A stretch of 64,000 bases of DNA, taken from NCBI RefSeq assembly GCF_004770145.1, contig NZ_RQFW01000022.1:1-64000 (forward strand), in the 5' to 3' direction. Each line of letters opens with the position of its first letter. Positions within the stretch are counted from its first letter, which is position 1. Origin of the DNA: Leptospira bourretii. Lineage in GTDB: Bacteria; Spirochaetota; Leptospiria; Leptospirales; Leptospiraceae. Below are positions 51,208 to 60,793 of the stretch, one piece after another. Made by a program: the position numbers and the translations under genes. The notes below the pieces were generated by a model. It saw only the letters and a program-made list of their open reading frames with translations. It ran no database searches and was not told where the DNA came from.

Positions 51208-53178
51208 TTATACAGACGGTTCCGTTACCGCTGTCATCGCATAACCGGCATAAGCCAGAATTGTAAAGAAAAGTAAAATACCACCAAATACAACGGTATT
51301 CCGAACGACTCGTGAAACTTTAGATTCTTTTGAATACAAATAAACCAAAGAACCGATAAAAGGAACGAGTAAAATTAACCAAAAGTAAAAATCTAGTTTT
51401 GCACCTTTTATAGAGAATCGATCAAGGATAGACAACCCTGTCCAAGCGGCAAAAATAGCAAATGGCAATAAATACCCCATCAAATGGAAATACCAAGTTT
51501 TTAAAGTACCTGGAAAATGAACTCTCCATCCAGAAGTATACATTTTGTTTGTGACAGTATCAAATTCATTTTGGCTAAGTTTTGGTAACTCCGCTGTATC
51601 AATCAAACCTTTGTTTGTTTCAAAAACATCGTGCGCAGGAATCACATTCGCCAAACTATCTTTCGGCATGTTCATTTGTGCCTCAGGGATTGGTTGGTTT
51701 TTATAGGAACCTAACACAAATTCACGAAGGTTAGCTTGCACAAATAAAGCCAGTAAACCGATACTAGAAGACATATCTCCTGTATGTGGGTATCGAAGTC
51801 CTGAACATGATTGTAAAGATTCCAAAAATGGCGGACTTGAAACACCGTATGAGTTTCCTTCAAAACAGTTTCCAACATTGACCGGACCACTTAGAGCGAT
51901 GTCTCCTCGACCGGAATGATACACTTGATTGTTGCGAATGACGTTATTATTGGAGATCCAAATATTTTCGTCAATATTCATGGTCACTAAAATTCCATAG
52001 TTGTTATGGTTAAAAACTAAATTGCCTTCTACTAAGTTTTCGAGCGCACCAAGAAGAGCGATTCCATTTCCAATGGATGGGTATTCCAACTTTTTGGAAG
52101 GAGCGTTGGTATTGTTATTGTCATACACAATGTTTTTCTTCACCACAATTTGTTTTTGTGGAGGAAGTAATTCACGATCCAATGTATTAGGTCCAATTCC
52201 CAATTGGTTTTTTCTCCAAATGGAAGACAAAAGATATAAGTTTCCACTCGAATTAGTTCCAGAATAACCAAGAGCATTGTTTTCAGAAATTACGTCATTG
52301 ATGATCGCATTACATGGATTACACTGACCAATATAGAATCCAGAATCAGGAGATCCGGATGCATAAGAATGTTCCATAAGTCCGTCTACTGAATCAAATG
52401 CGTAAATTCCATAATCACCGTTGTTGTAAGCAGTTAGATAAGAACCACGGTATCCTTTTACACCAGTCCAATACACTCCATTGAGAGTCGCATTACGAGT
52501 GGTTAGATTTTCAACAGCAACACCGTCAGCGCCAACAACCATAATTCCGTTTCCACGTAAAAACTCTCCATCAATGATGGTTTCATTACGATCTTCACCG
52601 CGAATCACGATGGAAGGAGTGGTGACGGTTACTTCTTCTTTATAGATACCTTTTGCAACAAGAACTAAGTCTCCTGGGGATGCGGCATCCACAGCATTCT
52701 GAATGGTTTTGTATTGGGTAGGGACTTTGCGAGTCACACCTGTCCATTTTTTAGATATTTTCGACTTTGCAATGTTAGTCTGTGGATTGTAAGTGGCATC
52801 ACCGATGACGGCAACTCCAGTCATACCAATTTTACCATCAGGGGAAGCATGGAAGGAACAGAAATAAGGGAACACACCTTCTTCTGGGAAGAACACATCG
52901 GTATGTGCACCACGAAACATTGCCAAATTGCCAAATGTTTTCTCTGTGGACCAATCTTTGGTGATCGAGATGGCATTGTGAGGGTTGTTTCCTTCATTCA
53001 CAAATCGAATTTTACCGCCTTTGAATGTCCGAATGACTGGCGGGTGGAAGGCATTGTCCATCATCGTAACATGGACGAAGGCCGAATTGGCAGGGTCTTC
53101 CGAACTACAATGATTCATACCGAACGTTATGAATACTGCAATGAAGATTCCCAATAAATATTTTTTGGTCTGTTTCAT
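51208..53178 (-). CDS. Cupredoxin / parallel beta-helix / membrane fusion lipoprotein
   Basis: The 656-residue protein starts at the ATG at 53178 (GGGAAAG upstream) and has a signal ending F-G-M-N-H-C (Cys24). A plastocyanin-like domain (about 30-130) has candidate copper ligands His67, Cys107, His110 and Met119 in N-N-P-H-N and F-C-S-F-H. A NosD/pectate-lyase-type right-handed beta-helix follows (about 145-470: T-I-Q-N-A-V-D-A-A, many N-x-I/V-x-x-N turns). The C-terminus (about 560-656) has three membrane helices of PLDc_N type. The beta-helix part recalls NosD, which matures copper in nitrous oxide reductase, but no nos gene is here. Confidence 0.85.
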   Translation of the reverse strand: MKQTKKYLLGIFIAVFITFGMNHCSSEDPANSAFVHVTMMDNAFHPPVIRTFKGGKIRFVNEGNNPHNAISITKDWSTEKTFGNLAMFRGAHTDVFFPEEGVFPYFCSFHASPDGKIGMTGVAVIGDATYNPQTNIAKSKISKKWTGVTRKVPTQYKTIQNAVDAASPGDLVLVAKGIYKEEVTVTTPSIVIRGEDRNETIIDGEFLRGNGIMVVGADGVAVENLTTRNATLNGVYWTGVKGYRGSYLTAYNNGDYGIYAFDSVDGLMEHSYASGSPDSGFYIGQCNPCNAIINDVISENNALGYSGTNSSGNLYLLSSIWRKNQLGIGPNTLDRELLPPQKQIVVKKNIVYDNNNTNAPSKKLEYPSIGNGIALLGALENLVEGNLVFNHNNYGILVTMNIDENIWISNNNVIRNNQVYHSGRGDIALSGPVNVGNCFEGNSYGVSSPPFLESLQSCSGLRYPHTGDMSSSIGLLALFVQANLREFVLGSYKNQPIPEAQMNMPKDSLANVIPAHDVFETNKGLIDTAELPKLSQNEFDTVTNKMYTSGWRVHFPGTLKTWYFHLMGYLLPFAIFAAWTGLSILDRFSIKGAKLDFYFWLILLVPFIGSLVYLYSKESKVSRVVRNTVVFGGILLFFTILAYAGYAMTAVTEPSV

Positions 53179-53179
53179 A

Positions 53180-53209
53180 GTTCTTTCCCAGAACATGAGG
53201 ATTCCCTCA
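53180..53209 (-). other. Two small hairpins in the leader of the cupredoxin gene
   Basis: GTTCT/AGAAC (53180-53184, 53190-53194) encloses the GGGAA core of the ribosome site in its loop; TGAGG/CCTCA (53196-53200, 53205-53209) lies just upstream. Stems are only 5 bp, so regulation of ribosome access is a weak inference. Confidence 0.35.
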
Positions 53210-53219
53210 CATTTGGAGA

Positions 53220-53248
53220 ATTTTACATCTGTGTTAAAACTTTGTCAA
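53220..53248 (-). promoter_or_regulatory. Consensus promoter of the copper/redox cluster
   Basis: On the minus strand: -35 TTGACA (53248-53243), exact 17-base spacer, -10 TAAAAT (53225-53220). The start codon of the cupredoxin fusion is about 42 bases downstream of the -10. Direct repeats TGTTAAA (53232-53238 and 53249-53255) flank the -35. This gives the four-gene cluster its own promoter, separate from the efflux/TetR operon upstream. Confidence 0.75.
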
Positions 53249-53255
53249 TGTTAAA

Positions 53256-53882
53256 TCAAAGGAAGGAGGAAAAATATACAAATAAGAGATTTTGTAGTTC
53301 AGAAAGGACTGCCTTTTTTTCAGCCGGTTTTCCCTTTCTTTGTGCAATTTTTACGACTGAATCGACAGTTTCCACAATCATTAGAGAACTGTAGTAGGCC
53401 CTTTTTTTATCAACCTTGGGAAACAAATAAAGAATTACTTTTTCCGCTAAGGATTTTGCAAACCGTTCGTTACTTTCGATATCAAGTTTTAACAATGCTT
53501 GGTTTGTATAAAGAATCGAGTTGATCAAACGGTATCCTTTTACTTCATTTAACGCCCGTTCGAAGGAATGTAGAGTAAAATCAATAAATTCTGGCGTAAA
53601 TTTTTTTCTTTTTTTGAGTTCTTCATCCAGAAGTTTGAAAAAAAAGTCATGGAGAATGATATAACAAGATTCTGCATGAGAATATATAATGGATTCTTTG
53701 TTTGGAAAAAATTGATAAATAGAACCGACTGGTATCCCACTTCTCTCTGCAATCAAATCCGTGGTTAAATCGTCATACCCAACTTCACCTAACAACTCTA
53801 TTGTTGTTTCGACAATTTTTTGATACCTTTCCTTGGAACGTTTTTGTTGGGGAATTTTCCTTGGATTTAATTTTATATTCAT
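53256..53882 (-). CDS. TetR-family regulator of the efflux operon
   Basis: The 208-residue repressor has a TetR HTH (about 25-70: L-T-T-D-L-I-A-E-R-S-G-I-P-V-G-S-I-Y-Q-F-F-P-N-K). Its ATG overlaps the ABC transporter stop in ATGA, so it is the last gene of the TolC-MacA-MacB operon and would respond to the exported compound. Having the regulator at the end of the operon makes its level track transporter expression. It lies directly upstream of the copper cluster promoter, so it could act there too; not shown. Confidence 0.85.
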   Translation of the reverse strand: MNIKLNPRKIPQQKRSKERYQKIVETTIELLGEVGYDDLTTDLIAERSGIPVGSIYQFFPNKESIIYSHAESCYIILHDFFFKLLDEELKKRKKFTPEFIDFTLHSFERALNEVKGYRLINSILYTNQALLKLDIESNERFAKSLAEKVILYLFPKVDKKRAYYSSLMIVETVDSVVKIAQRKGKPAEKKAVLSELQNLLFVYFSSFL

Positions 53883-55825
53883 TCTGATCTTAATGCGACT
53901 ATGGGACTCAATTTTGCAGCATATTCAGAAGGCCACCAACCAAAAAGAATTCCGATCGTTATGGAAAATAAGAAAGCAAATCCAATGGAAGGAAAGGATA
54001 AAACAATACTCCATCCAAAGTATTCTTGTAAAAACAAAACAGATAAAATTCCAAAAACAAGCCCAACAATTCCTCCCGTCAAACTTGTCAAAGTGGATTC
54101 GATTAAAAATTGCATACGAATGTCTGATTCTCTCGCACCGAGAGCTTTCCGTAGGCCAATTTCTTTGGTTCGTTCCTTCACAGAAACCAACATAATATTC
54201 ATAATTCCAATCCCACCGACAACAAGAGAAACAGTTGCCAGTGCAATGAGTAAGGTTGTCATTGTTTGGTTTGTTTCAGAGACTGCTGATTGGATGTCAG
54301 CCATATTCATTACTTGGTAAATATTCCCCATTGATTCGCTTGTTCCATGTCTTTCGTGTAAAAAACGTTTTAAGGAAGTTGTGAATTCATCTGAAGATTC
54401 TGTTTTTTCTAATTCCATTTCTAAACTGTCAACAGCATCTTTGTTTAATAACCTTCGCATGGCAGTATTCAAAGGCATAAGAATCACATCGTCTTGGTCG
54501 CGAAATCCAGCACTCCCTTTTTCAGGTAAAAGGCCAATCACTCGAAATAGAATTCGATTTACTTTTAAATAAGTTCCTACAGGATTTTTTCCTTCATACA
54601 ATTCTTTAACCACAGTATTTCCCACAAGACAAACCAAGGCTCTTTTTTGGTTTTCCTCTTCTGTAAAAAACCTACCTTCTACAGGTTCCAAATTTCTTAA
54701 CGCTTCGTAATTCGGACTGGCACCCGTAATGTAACTATTCCAATTTCGATTTCCAAAAACAAGTTGTCCTCTTCCGTTCACAACGGCGGAGATTTGTTTT
54801 ACCTCAGGAAATTTTTTAGACACAGCTCCTACATCAAAAACATCCAGGCGGTTGACCGTACCTGCCTCCAGCGAAATTCCCCCGCTACGCATTCCACCGG
54901 TTCTTACAATGACTAAATTAGCACCTAACGAAGAAAATTGTTCCTCTACTGATTTTTTTGCTCCCTCGCCTAATGCCATCACTGAGATCACACAAACCAC
55001 ACCAAAGAGAATTCCAAGAGCTGATAAAAAAGTTCGCAAACGATTTGATGATAAAGAAAACAGGGATTGTAAAAAAATTCCTTGGAATAGAGGCCAACCC
55101 GTTTTCCGTTTCAAATTTGTTTTAGGAAAGGTAACTAAATCTTTTTTTTTCTTTTTTCCTTCATCCGAAACAATCTTTCCATCACTCACATGAATGATTC
55201 GATCACAAAACTCTGCCATTTCTGGTTCATGAGTGACCATCACAATGGTTTTTCCTTCCCTATGAAGGCGTTGTAATTCCAACATGATTTCAATTTTACT
55301 TTTGGAATCTAAGTTTCCAGTGGGTTCGTCAGCAAAAATAATGGGTGGATCGACAAGCAGTGCTCGCGCGATGGCAACCCTTTGTTGTTGGCCACCAGAA
55401 AGTTCATTGGGAGTATGAAACATTCTACTTTCCAAACCCACTTTTCGAAGTTGTTCTTCGGCTTTTTTTTCAGTGTGATCCACATTTGTATACAAAGAAG
55501 GTAAACTGACGTTTTGCGATGCATTCGATTTTGCCAACAAATGGAATTGTTGGAATACAAATCCAATCATACTGCCTCGGACATCTGACAATACATCAGA
55601 AGATTCTCCACTGACCGTTCGACCAAACAAACGATAGGTGCCAGAATCCACATGGTCAAGTAGTCCCATCACTTGCAAAAGTGTGGATTTACCGGAACCG
55701 GAAGGGCCCATGATTGCTACAAATTCACCTTGGGAAATTTCTAAATTAATTCCAGAAAGAACTGGAAACTTTGTATTCCCGATTTTATAGGATTTATTTA
55801 AATTTTGAATTTCAATTGCTAACAA
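53879..55825 (-). CDS. MacB-type ABC transporter, ATPase-permease fusion
   Basis: The 648-residue inner-membrane export protein has an ATPase domain (1-225) with Walker [10 protein letters not shown] (40-48), L-S-G-G-Q (142-146) and Walker B I-I-F-A-D-E (162-167). One membrane helix (about 255-280), a periplasmic MacB domain (to about 520) and three more helices of the FtsX type follow. The start is TTG at 55825, 3 bases after the stop of the membrane fusion gene. With its neighbours it forms a tripartite pump for macrolides, peptides or lipopolypeptides; the substrate is unknown. Confidence 0.92.
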   Translation of the reverse strand: MLAIEIQNLNKSYKIGNTKFPVLSGINLEISQGEFVAIMGPSGSGKSTLLQVMGLLDHVDSGTYRLFGRTVSGESSDVLSDVRGSMIGFVFQQFHLLAKSNASQNVSLPSLYTNVDHTEKKAEEQLRKVGLESRMFHTPNELSGGQQQRVAIARALLVDPPIIFADEPTGNLDSKSKIEIMLELQRLHREGKTIVMVTHEPEMAEFCDRIIHVSDGKIVSDEGKKKKKDLVTFPKTNLKRKTGWPLFQGIFLQSLFSLSSNRLRTFLSALGILFGVVCVISVMALGEGAKKSVEEQFSSLGANLVIVRTGGMRSGGISLEAGTVNRLDVFDVGAVSKKFPEVKQISAVVNGRGQLVFGNRNWNSYITGASPNYEALRNLEPVEGRFFTEEENQKRALVCLVGNTVVKELYEGKNPVGTYLKVNRILFRVIGLLPEKGSAGFRDQDDVILMPLNTAMRRLLNKDAVDSLEMELEKTESSDEFTTSLKRFLHERHGTSESMGNIYQVMNMADIQSAVSETNQTMTTLLIALATVSLVVGGIGIMNIMLVSVKERTKEIGLRKALGARESDIRMQFLIESTLTSLTGGIVGLVFGILSVLFLQEYFGWSIVLSFPSIGFAFLFSITIGILFGWWPSEYAAKLSPIVALRSE

Positions 55826-55828
55826 AAG

Positions 55829-56773
55829 TTATCTCTTCGGCATTTTAGGTGACGAAAATGGACCGCCACCACCAGACTTTTTTTCTTCCTGAATTTTTTT
55901 CTTTCGATATACCAATTCGTTTTCTTCTAGTCCAGATAGGATCACAGTATTTTGATCATCACTCTTTCCAATGTTAACAGACGTTTCCACTAGCTCTCCC
56001 TCTATCTTTTTTAAAACAATTCCTTTCCCCGAATTCCTTTTTACAAATTCATTGGCAAGAAGCAAAACATCTCTTTCTTCAAAAACAATAAAGTCAATCG
56101 TTATCGACATCCCACTCCTTAGATATTCAGGAATGGTTTTTAATTCTAAGTCTACATTGTACATAGTCACATTATTTTCTGTGACGGCTTCATATCCAAT
56201 ATGTGTCACCTTTGCTTGGATGGCGGCATCTGAATATGAATCAACAGTGACATTTGTCATCTGGCCAATTTTTATTTTGGAAAGATCCGTTTCGTCAACT
56301 TTTGCCTGGATCATCAAATTATCCGAAAGAACATAGAGGATATCTTGTTGGGTCACTGTTTGTCCTGGACTGATGTTGGATGCAATCACCAAACCACGTA
56401 AAGGTGAAATGACTGGCGTTGGTTTATAAAAATCTTCCCATTTTTTAAGTTCTTCTTCCCCTTTGGCCCTAGCAGCATCTAACAAAGCAGCTCTTTCCGT
56501 TGAACTCATCCATGCAATGATTTTGCCTCGTGCTACATGGTTTCCTTCATTAACTAAAATGGACTCAACACGCCCTGCAATTGGTGGTTTGATCTCCAAT
56601 CGATTTTTAGGAATGGCAGAACCTGTGGCGCGCACAGTAACAATCAAATCCCCACGAAACACTTTAGAAGATTCTAGTTTCGTATTTGGTTTTGATTTCC
56701 CAAATCCAAAAAAATAAATGGAAAGTGAGATGATCACCAACACAACTGCTATCAAAACAAATTTAATCTTCAT
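55829..56773 (-). CDS. MacA/HlyD-type membrane fusion protein
   Basis: The 314-residue periplasmic adaptor has an N-terminal membrane helix (4-24). Half-motifs of the lipoyl/barrel-sandwich domain are G-R-V-E-S-I-L-V-N-E-G-N-H-V and I-S-P-L-R-G-L-V-I-A-S-N-I-S-P-G-Q. The alpha-hairpin is short and a beta-barrel domain follows. The C-terminal tail is Gly/Lys/Pro-rich. The start overlaps the 3' end of the TolC-like gene by 11 bp (ATG at 56773, TTG at 56776). Confidence 0.9.
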   Translation of the reverse strand: MKIKFVLIAVVLVIISLSIYFFGFGKSKPNTKLESSKVFRGDLIVTVRATGSAIPKNRLEIKPPIAGRVESILVNEGNHVARGKIIAWMSSTERAALLDAARAKGEEELKKWEDFYKPTPVISPLRGLVIASNISPGQTVTQQDILYVLSDNLMIQAKVDETDLSKIKIGQMTNVTVDSYSDAAIQAKVTHIGYEAVTENNVTMYNVDLELKTIPEYLRSGMSITIDFIVFEERDVLLLANEFVKRNSGKGIVLKKIEGELVETSVNIGKSDDQNTVILSGLEENELVYRKKKIQEEKKSGGGGPFSSPKMPKR

Positions 56774-58115
56774 CAAAACACTTTCCTAAATTTCTCAAAT
56801 ATGTAGCTTCTGCCAAACCTAAATCCCGTTTGCCTATCAAAAGATTTTTTTCTCGGTTGATCAAATCGTTTTCGATGATATCCCAATTTTCAAAACTGAT
56901 CAGTCCATTCGAATACTGTGATCTGGCTATCATGGCACGAATCTCTGAAGCTTTATAAAATTCTGTCAATACAACCAACTGTTCCGATGCATTTTTGAAA
57001 TTGAGATGTGACTGTTCTAAGGAAAATGTCAGAGAGTTTTTTTTGGCGTCTCTTGTATGAATTGATTTTTCATATTCAGTTTTTGCAATTTTTACATTAT
57101 AATAATCTCTTCCACCATTGAACAATGGATAGGTTAAGTTCAAACCAAAACTATAATTCCTTGGTTTCGGTAACCATACATCATCTTGTCTGGTGACGGT
57201 AGCACTTAAATTCAAATCAGGATAAAACCCAGCTTCTGCCACACCAATATTTGCCTGAGCAGCTCGCACTTTGGATTGTTCCGCCATTATAGAAGGATGT
57301 GACTCTAACAAGTTTTCCTTTTCTTTTTCCGAAAACTTTTTTTCCAAAACTGGCTCATATACAAATTCTGAATTGATATTGATATCCAAACGATTGGAGA
57401 TCACTCTCTCCACTTCATTTACATTACTTTCAAACAATCGAAAGGCAGAAGACACTTCAAATTCGGCTTGTTTTACAAAAGATTCACTGAGTAAAAAACT
57501 TCCCTTATGTTCCCTACCCACTTCATACCGTAATCTTACCAAATCACGATTTTTTGTACGACGTTCTTTGATTTTTTCTGAAAGTTGGTGTAATTCTTTG
57601 GCATACAACATCTGTGCATAACCTGACTTGAGTTCAAAACAAACTTTCAACCTAGAATCATTTAATGTCTGTTTTGCTGCCTGCAACAAAGCTTCTGTTT
57701 TATCTATTCCACTTTTATCCTTAAACCCAGCAAAAAGGTTTTGGTTAGTGCTAAGGCCAACCGAATAACGATTGATTGCCGTTGGTCTTGATTCCCCTGA
57801 ACTGGTTTGTTGGTTTGTCGAAGATCCTGTTCCAGTCGATCCATTGATCAAAGGGTCATTCACAGTTCCCGATCCACTAAAATTAGCAGAAGATTGTCTT
57901 GCGGAAGCCAAAACATTTACGGTGGGTAAATAAGAAGCATAACTTTTTTCGTTTTCGAAAAAGGCTTTGTCGTAATCTGCCTTTGCGGATAAAAATTCAG
58001 GATTGGATTGTAAGGCTGTTTGCCAAAGTTCTTTAATGAGAATAGGTTTTGCCGAAAGGGTTACAACTGACCCTGTTGTTACCAAAACAAACAATAGAAT
58101 ACGATGAAACTTCAC
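56763..58115 (-). CDS. TolC-like outer-membrane efflux protein
   Basis: The 450-residue protein has a signal peptide (cleavage near T-L-S-A, residue 22) and two OEP repeats of long coiled-coil helices (about 25-240 and 250-445), with L-F-A-G-F-K-D-K-S-G and Y-P-L-F-N-G-G-R-D-Y-Y as the equivalents of the TolC turn motifs. It forms the outer-membrane duct of the pump. First gene of the operon TolC-MacA-MacB-TetR. A Ser/Thr/Gly-rich insertion at about 75-105 is longer than usual and probably an extracellular loop. Confidence 0.9.
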   Translation of the reverse strand: MKFHRILLFVLVTTGSVVTLSAKPILIKELWQTALQSNPEFLSAKADYDKAFFENEKSYASYLPTVNVLASARQSSANFSGSGTVNDPLINGSTGTGSSTNQQTSSGESRPTAINRYSVGLSTNQNLFAGFKDKSGIDKTEALLQAAKQTLNDSRLKVCFELKSGYAQMLYAKELHQLSEKIKERRTKNRDLVRLRYEVGREHKGSFLLSESFVKQAEFEVSSAFRLFESNVNEVERVISNRLDININSEFVYEPVLEKKFSEKEKENLLESHPSIMAEQSKVRAAQANIGVAEAGFYPDLNLSATVTRQDDVWLPKPRNYSFGLNLTYPLFNGGRDYYNVKIAKTEYEKSIHTRDAKKNSLTFSLEQSHLNFKNASEQLVVLTEFYKASEIRAMIARSQYSNGLISFENWDIIENDLINREKNLLIGKRDLGLAEATYLRNLGKCFDED

Positions 58116-58173
58116 TATATACTAAACCTAAGTTTGATTACAAAAGTTCCCAAAAGTTTGATTTTAAAAAAAA

Positions 58174-59112
58174 TTACCAACTCCCGGAACTCCCTCCTCC
58201 TCCAAAACTTCCACCGCCACCGCTAAATCCACCCGAACGAAATCCGCCACCACCACTCGACCAACCACTGCTTCCTGAACTCCGAGAGGATCCACCAAAT
58301 ACACCTTTTTTCATTCTTTTCCGTCCATGTGGTGTCAACAAATGGTAGAGTTTATATAGTCCAATTCCAATCGCATAAGTCAAAAATACAGAAGCACCTA
58401 CATTGGCACCATGAATTGCTGTTGGAAATAAACTCCAAAAAGGAAACAAAAAGAAGTAGATAAACCAACCAATATACGGTGCGTTAGCCGCTACATAAGT
58501 AAAAATCCCAAGAATAAACAAAACAAAAATGGAAACAAATACCTTTACTCCAAAAGGAATTTCTTCTTGTCCATGTGATAACTCTCCCAAAAAAGACAAT
58601 GGTCCTAAATGGGAAAAATCTTCAGGAGGAGGAGCCGTATAAGCACCTTGGATCGCATCAATAATGGCGTTGATACCATTTTGAATTCCAGATTGGATAT
58701 CTCCTTTTTTAAAATAAGGTTTTATTTCTTTTTCTATGATATGGTGACAAAGAACATCCGTTAGATTCCCTTCCAATCCATATCCCACTTCGATTCGTAA
58801 TTTTCGATCGTTTATGGCAATTAACAATAAAACCCCGTTATCCTTTTTCTTTTGGCCTAATTTCCATGCCTCCACAACTTTCATGGAATAGTCTTCTATT
58901 CCTTCACCTTCTAACGACGGAACCACTAATACCACAATTTGGTTGCTGGTTTTACTTTCATGGTCTTTCAGTTGTCTTTCTAAAGCGGAAACAAAACCAG
59001 AATCCAAAGTCCAGGTTTCGTCCACGACTCTACCAGTCAAATTGGGAACGTCTTTTGCTTGGATGAAAATGGGAAAAAAGAAAAGAAGAGAAAAAACCAA
59101 TACTCTCTGCAT
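58174..59112 (-). CDS. TPM-domain (YgcG-like) membrane protein with Gly-rich tail
   Basis: The 312-residue protein has a signal peptide (residues 1-19) and a TPM domain (about 25-155: G-R-V-V-D, E-S-K-T-S-N-Q-I-V-V-L-V-V, D-N-G-V-L-L-L-I, R-K-L-R-I-E-V-G-Y-G-L-E-G). Two or three membrane helices follow (about 190-265), then a Gly/Ser repeat tail. TPM proteins are linked to photosystem repair or membrane protein quality control in other lineages, with unknown role here. It precedes the TolC-like gene on the same strand by 58 bases. Confidence 0.85.
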   Translation of the reverse strand: MQRVLVFSLLFFFPIFIQAKDVPNLTGRVVDETWTLDSGFVSALERQLKDHESKTSNQIVVLVVPSLEGEGIEDYSMKVVEAWKLGQKKKDNGVLLLIAINDRKLRIEVGYGLEGNLTDVLCHHIIEKEIKPYFKKGDIQSGIQNGINAIIDAIQGAYTAPPPEDFSHLGPLSFLGELSHGQEEIPFGVKVFVSIFVLFILGIFTYVAANAPYIGWFIYFFLFPFWSLFPTAIHGANVGASVFLTYAIGIGLYKLYHLLTPHGRKRMKKGVFGGSSRSSGSSGWSSGGGGFRSGGFSGGGGSFGGGGSSGSW

Positions 59113-59160
59113 ACAGGAATATTGGTTTTGAAACTAGAAGTTACAAGAATTTTTTGTTAC

Positions 59161-60771
59161 TTACTTATGGATTCGTGTGGCTCCATAATAAGTCGAGATT
59201 GGTTTTAAATCTTCAAAACCGATTAGATTTACTTGCCCACCTCTTAATTCATAATCTCGTTTGAAACTTTGCAAAAACTCAATGGCTGAAAATCCAATCA
59301 TCTTTACGTTTTTATCAAACTTTAAATCCACTCTTTCACCGGGAGTCACTTTTCTGAGTAACAATTTCAATGAAATCATATTCGAAAAAAGCAATGCATG
59401 TTTTACATACAACTCATGAACTTTATTTTCAGATTTTATAGTAATATCGGCGACAAAAATATAACGAAGAGGAACTCCGAAATAAATCTGGATTAAAATT
59501 GCCGTAACAATTCCGCAGAAAACACCAACTAACAAATCTTCCACAATCGTTAGAACTACAGTGACTGTAAAAATAACAATTTGGTCCCAACCTTTGTCGT
59601 ATGTTTCTTTAAAAACATGAGGAGATGCCAATCGAATCCCGACCATAATCAAAATACCTGCAAGTGATGCGAGGGGGATTCTGTGGATGAGGCCGGGCAA
59701 AAGTAAAATAAAAAATAACAAAAACAAACCATGAAAAAAGTTCGACCAACGAGTTTTGGCGCCATTTTCCATATTGGCCGAAGACCTTACCACTTCTGCG
59801 ATGATCGGCAATCCACCAATCCAACCTAAAAGAAAGTTTCCTGCACCCTTCGCCACAAGTTCGCGATCCATATTGGATTTACGTCGATACGGATCTGTAT
59901 TATCAACAGCCGTTGCAGTTAACAAAGATTCAATGCTTGCGATGAGTGCAATGGTAATCACCATGACCCAAAAGATCCCATCTTTCCATCTTGAAAAGTC
60001 TGGAAAAGTAATCCCATCATAAATATGATCTGGTAGATTTACTAATTTTTCCGGTCCAATTTTATAAGTTTGATCGAGTAATGTATAAGAATGTTCATCT
60101 GCTAAATCAAAAACCAATCCTAGGACAATCCCAACTAACACTGCGACTAGTGGTGCTGGCAATTTTTTGACTAACGGATTTTTGATTTTTGCAAGGATCG
60201 CAATGATCACAATGGCAGAAATTCCAATAATGGCGACTTCGGGATTTACAAAAGGAAAACTTGAAGGTATTTCTAAAAGTAATCCACCGATGGTTTTTGC
60301 TTTCGGAGTTATTCCAAGAGCTACATAAAACTGTTTTGAGATAATGATAATTCCAATGGCAGCCATCATTCCGTGCACAACAGAGATCGGAAAATAAACC
60401 GTTAAATTTCCTGCTTTCACAAGACCTAAAACCACTTGGATGGCACCTGCAATCACGATGGCTGCTAATGTTAACTCAAATCCAAGTTTTGCATCTCCAC
60501 CACCAAGAACCATAATCGAATTCAAAACCACAGCAATGAGTCCAGCTGCTGGACCATTGATTGTTAGGTGGGAACCGCTCAACAAGGAAGCGATGATTCC
60601 ACCGACAATGCCAGAAAAAATTCCAGCCATCGGTGGTGCTCCCGAAGCAAGTGAGATGCCCAAACAAAGGGGCAGTGCAATCAGAAACACAATGAAACCG
60701 GAGACAATATCAGATCTCCAGTTTTCCTTTAACCCGGGTAACCAATCTTTTGGTTTATTTTGATTGTTCAT
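59161..60771 (-). CDS. SulP-family anion transporter with STAS domain
   Basis: The 536-residue transporter has about 11-14 membrane helices and a C-terminal STAS domain (about 455-530). The opening W-R-S-D-I-V-S-G-F-I-V-F-L-I-A-L-P-L-C-L-G and G-S-H-L-T-I-N-G-P-A-A-G-L are SulP signatures. Members carry sulfate or bicarbonate (BicA). The divergent SbtA-type bicarbonate transporter two genes away favours bicarbonate, as an inference. GAGAGG fits the ATG at 60771, not the ATG at 60780. It follows the membrane AraC gene by 22 bases on the same strand. Confidence 0.88.
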   Translation of the reverse strand: MNNQNKPKDWLPGLKENWRSDIVSGFIVFLIALPLCLGISLASGAPPMAGIFSGIVGGIIASLLSGSHLTINGPAAGLIAVVLNSIMVLGGGDAKLGFELTLAAIVIAGAIQVVLGLVKAGNLTVYFPISVVHGMMAAIGIIIISKQFYVALGITPKAKTIGGLLLEIPSSFPFVNPEVAIIGISAIVIIAILAKIKNPLVKKLPAPLVAVLVGIVLGLVFDLADEHSYTLLDQTYKIGPEKLVNLPDHIYDGITFPDFSRWKDGIFWVMVITIALIASIESLLTATAVDNTDPYRRKSNMDRELVAKGAGNFLLGWIGGLPIIAEVVRSSANMENGAKTRWSNFFHGLFLLFFILLLPGLIHRIPLASLAGILIMVGIRLASPHVFKETYDKGWDQIVIFTVTVVLTIVEDLLVGVFCGIVTAILIQIYFGVPLRYIFVADITIKSENKVHELYVKHALLFSNMISLKLLLRKVTPGERVDLKFDKNVKMIGFSAIEFLQSFKRDYELRGGQVNLIGFEDLKPISTYYGATRIHK

Positions 60772-60793
60772 AGTGAACATCCTCTCTATCTAT

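Noticed and set aside
51208..53178. Nitrous oxide reductase (nos) maturation cluster
   Set aside because: The beta-helix resembles NosD, but no nosZ, nosF, nosY or nosL gene is in the window.
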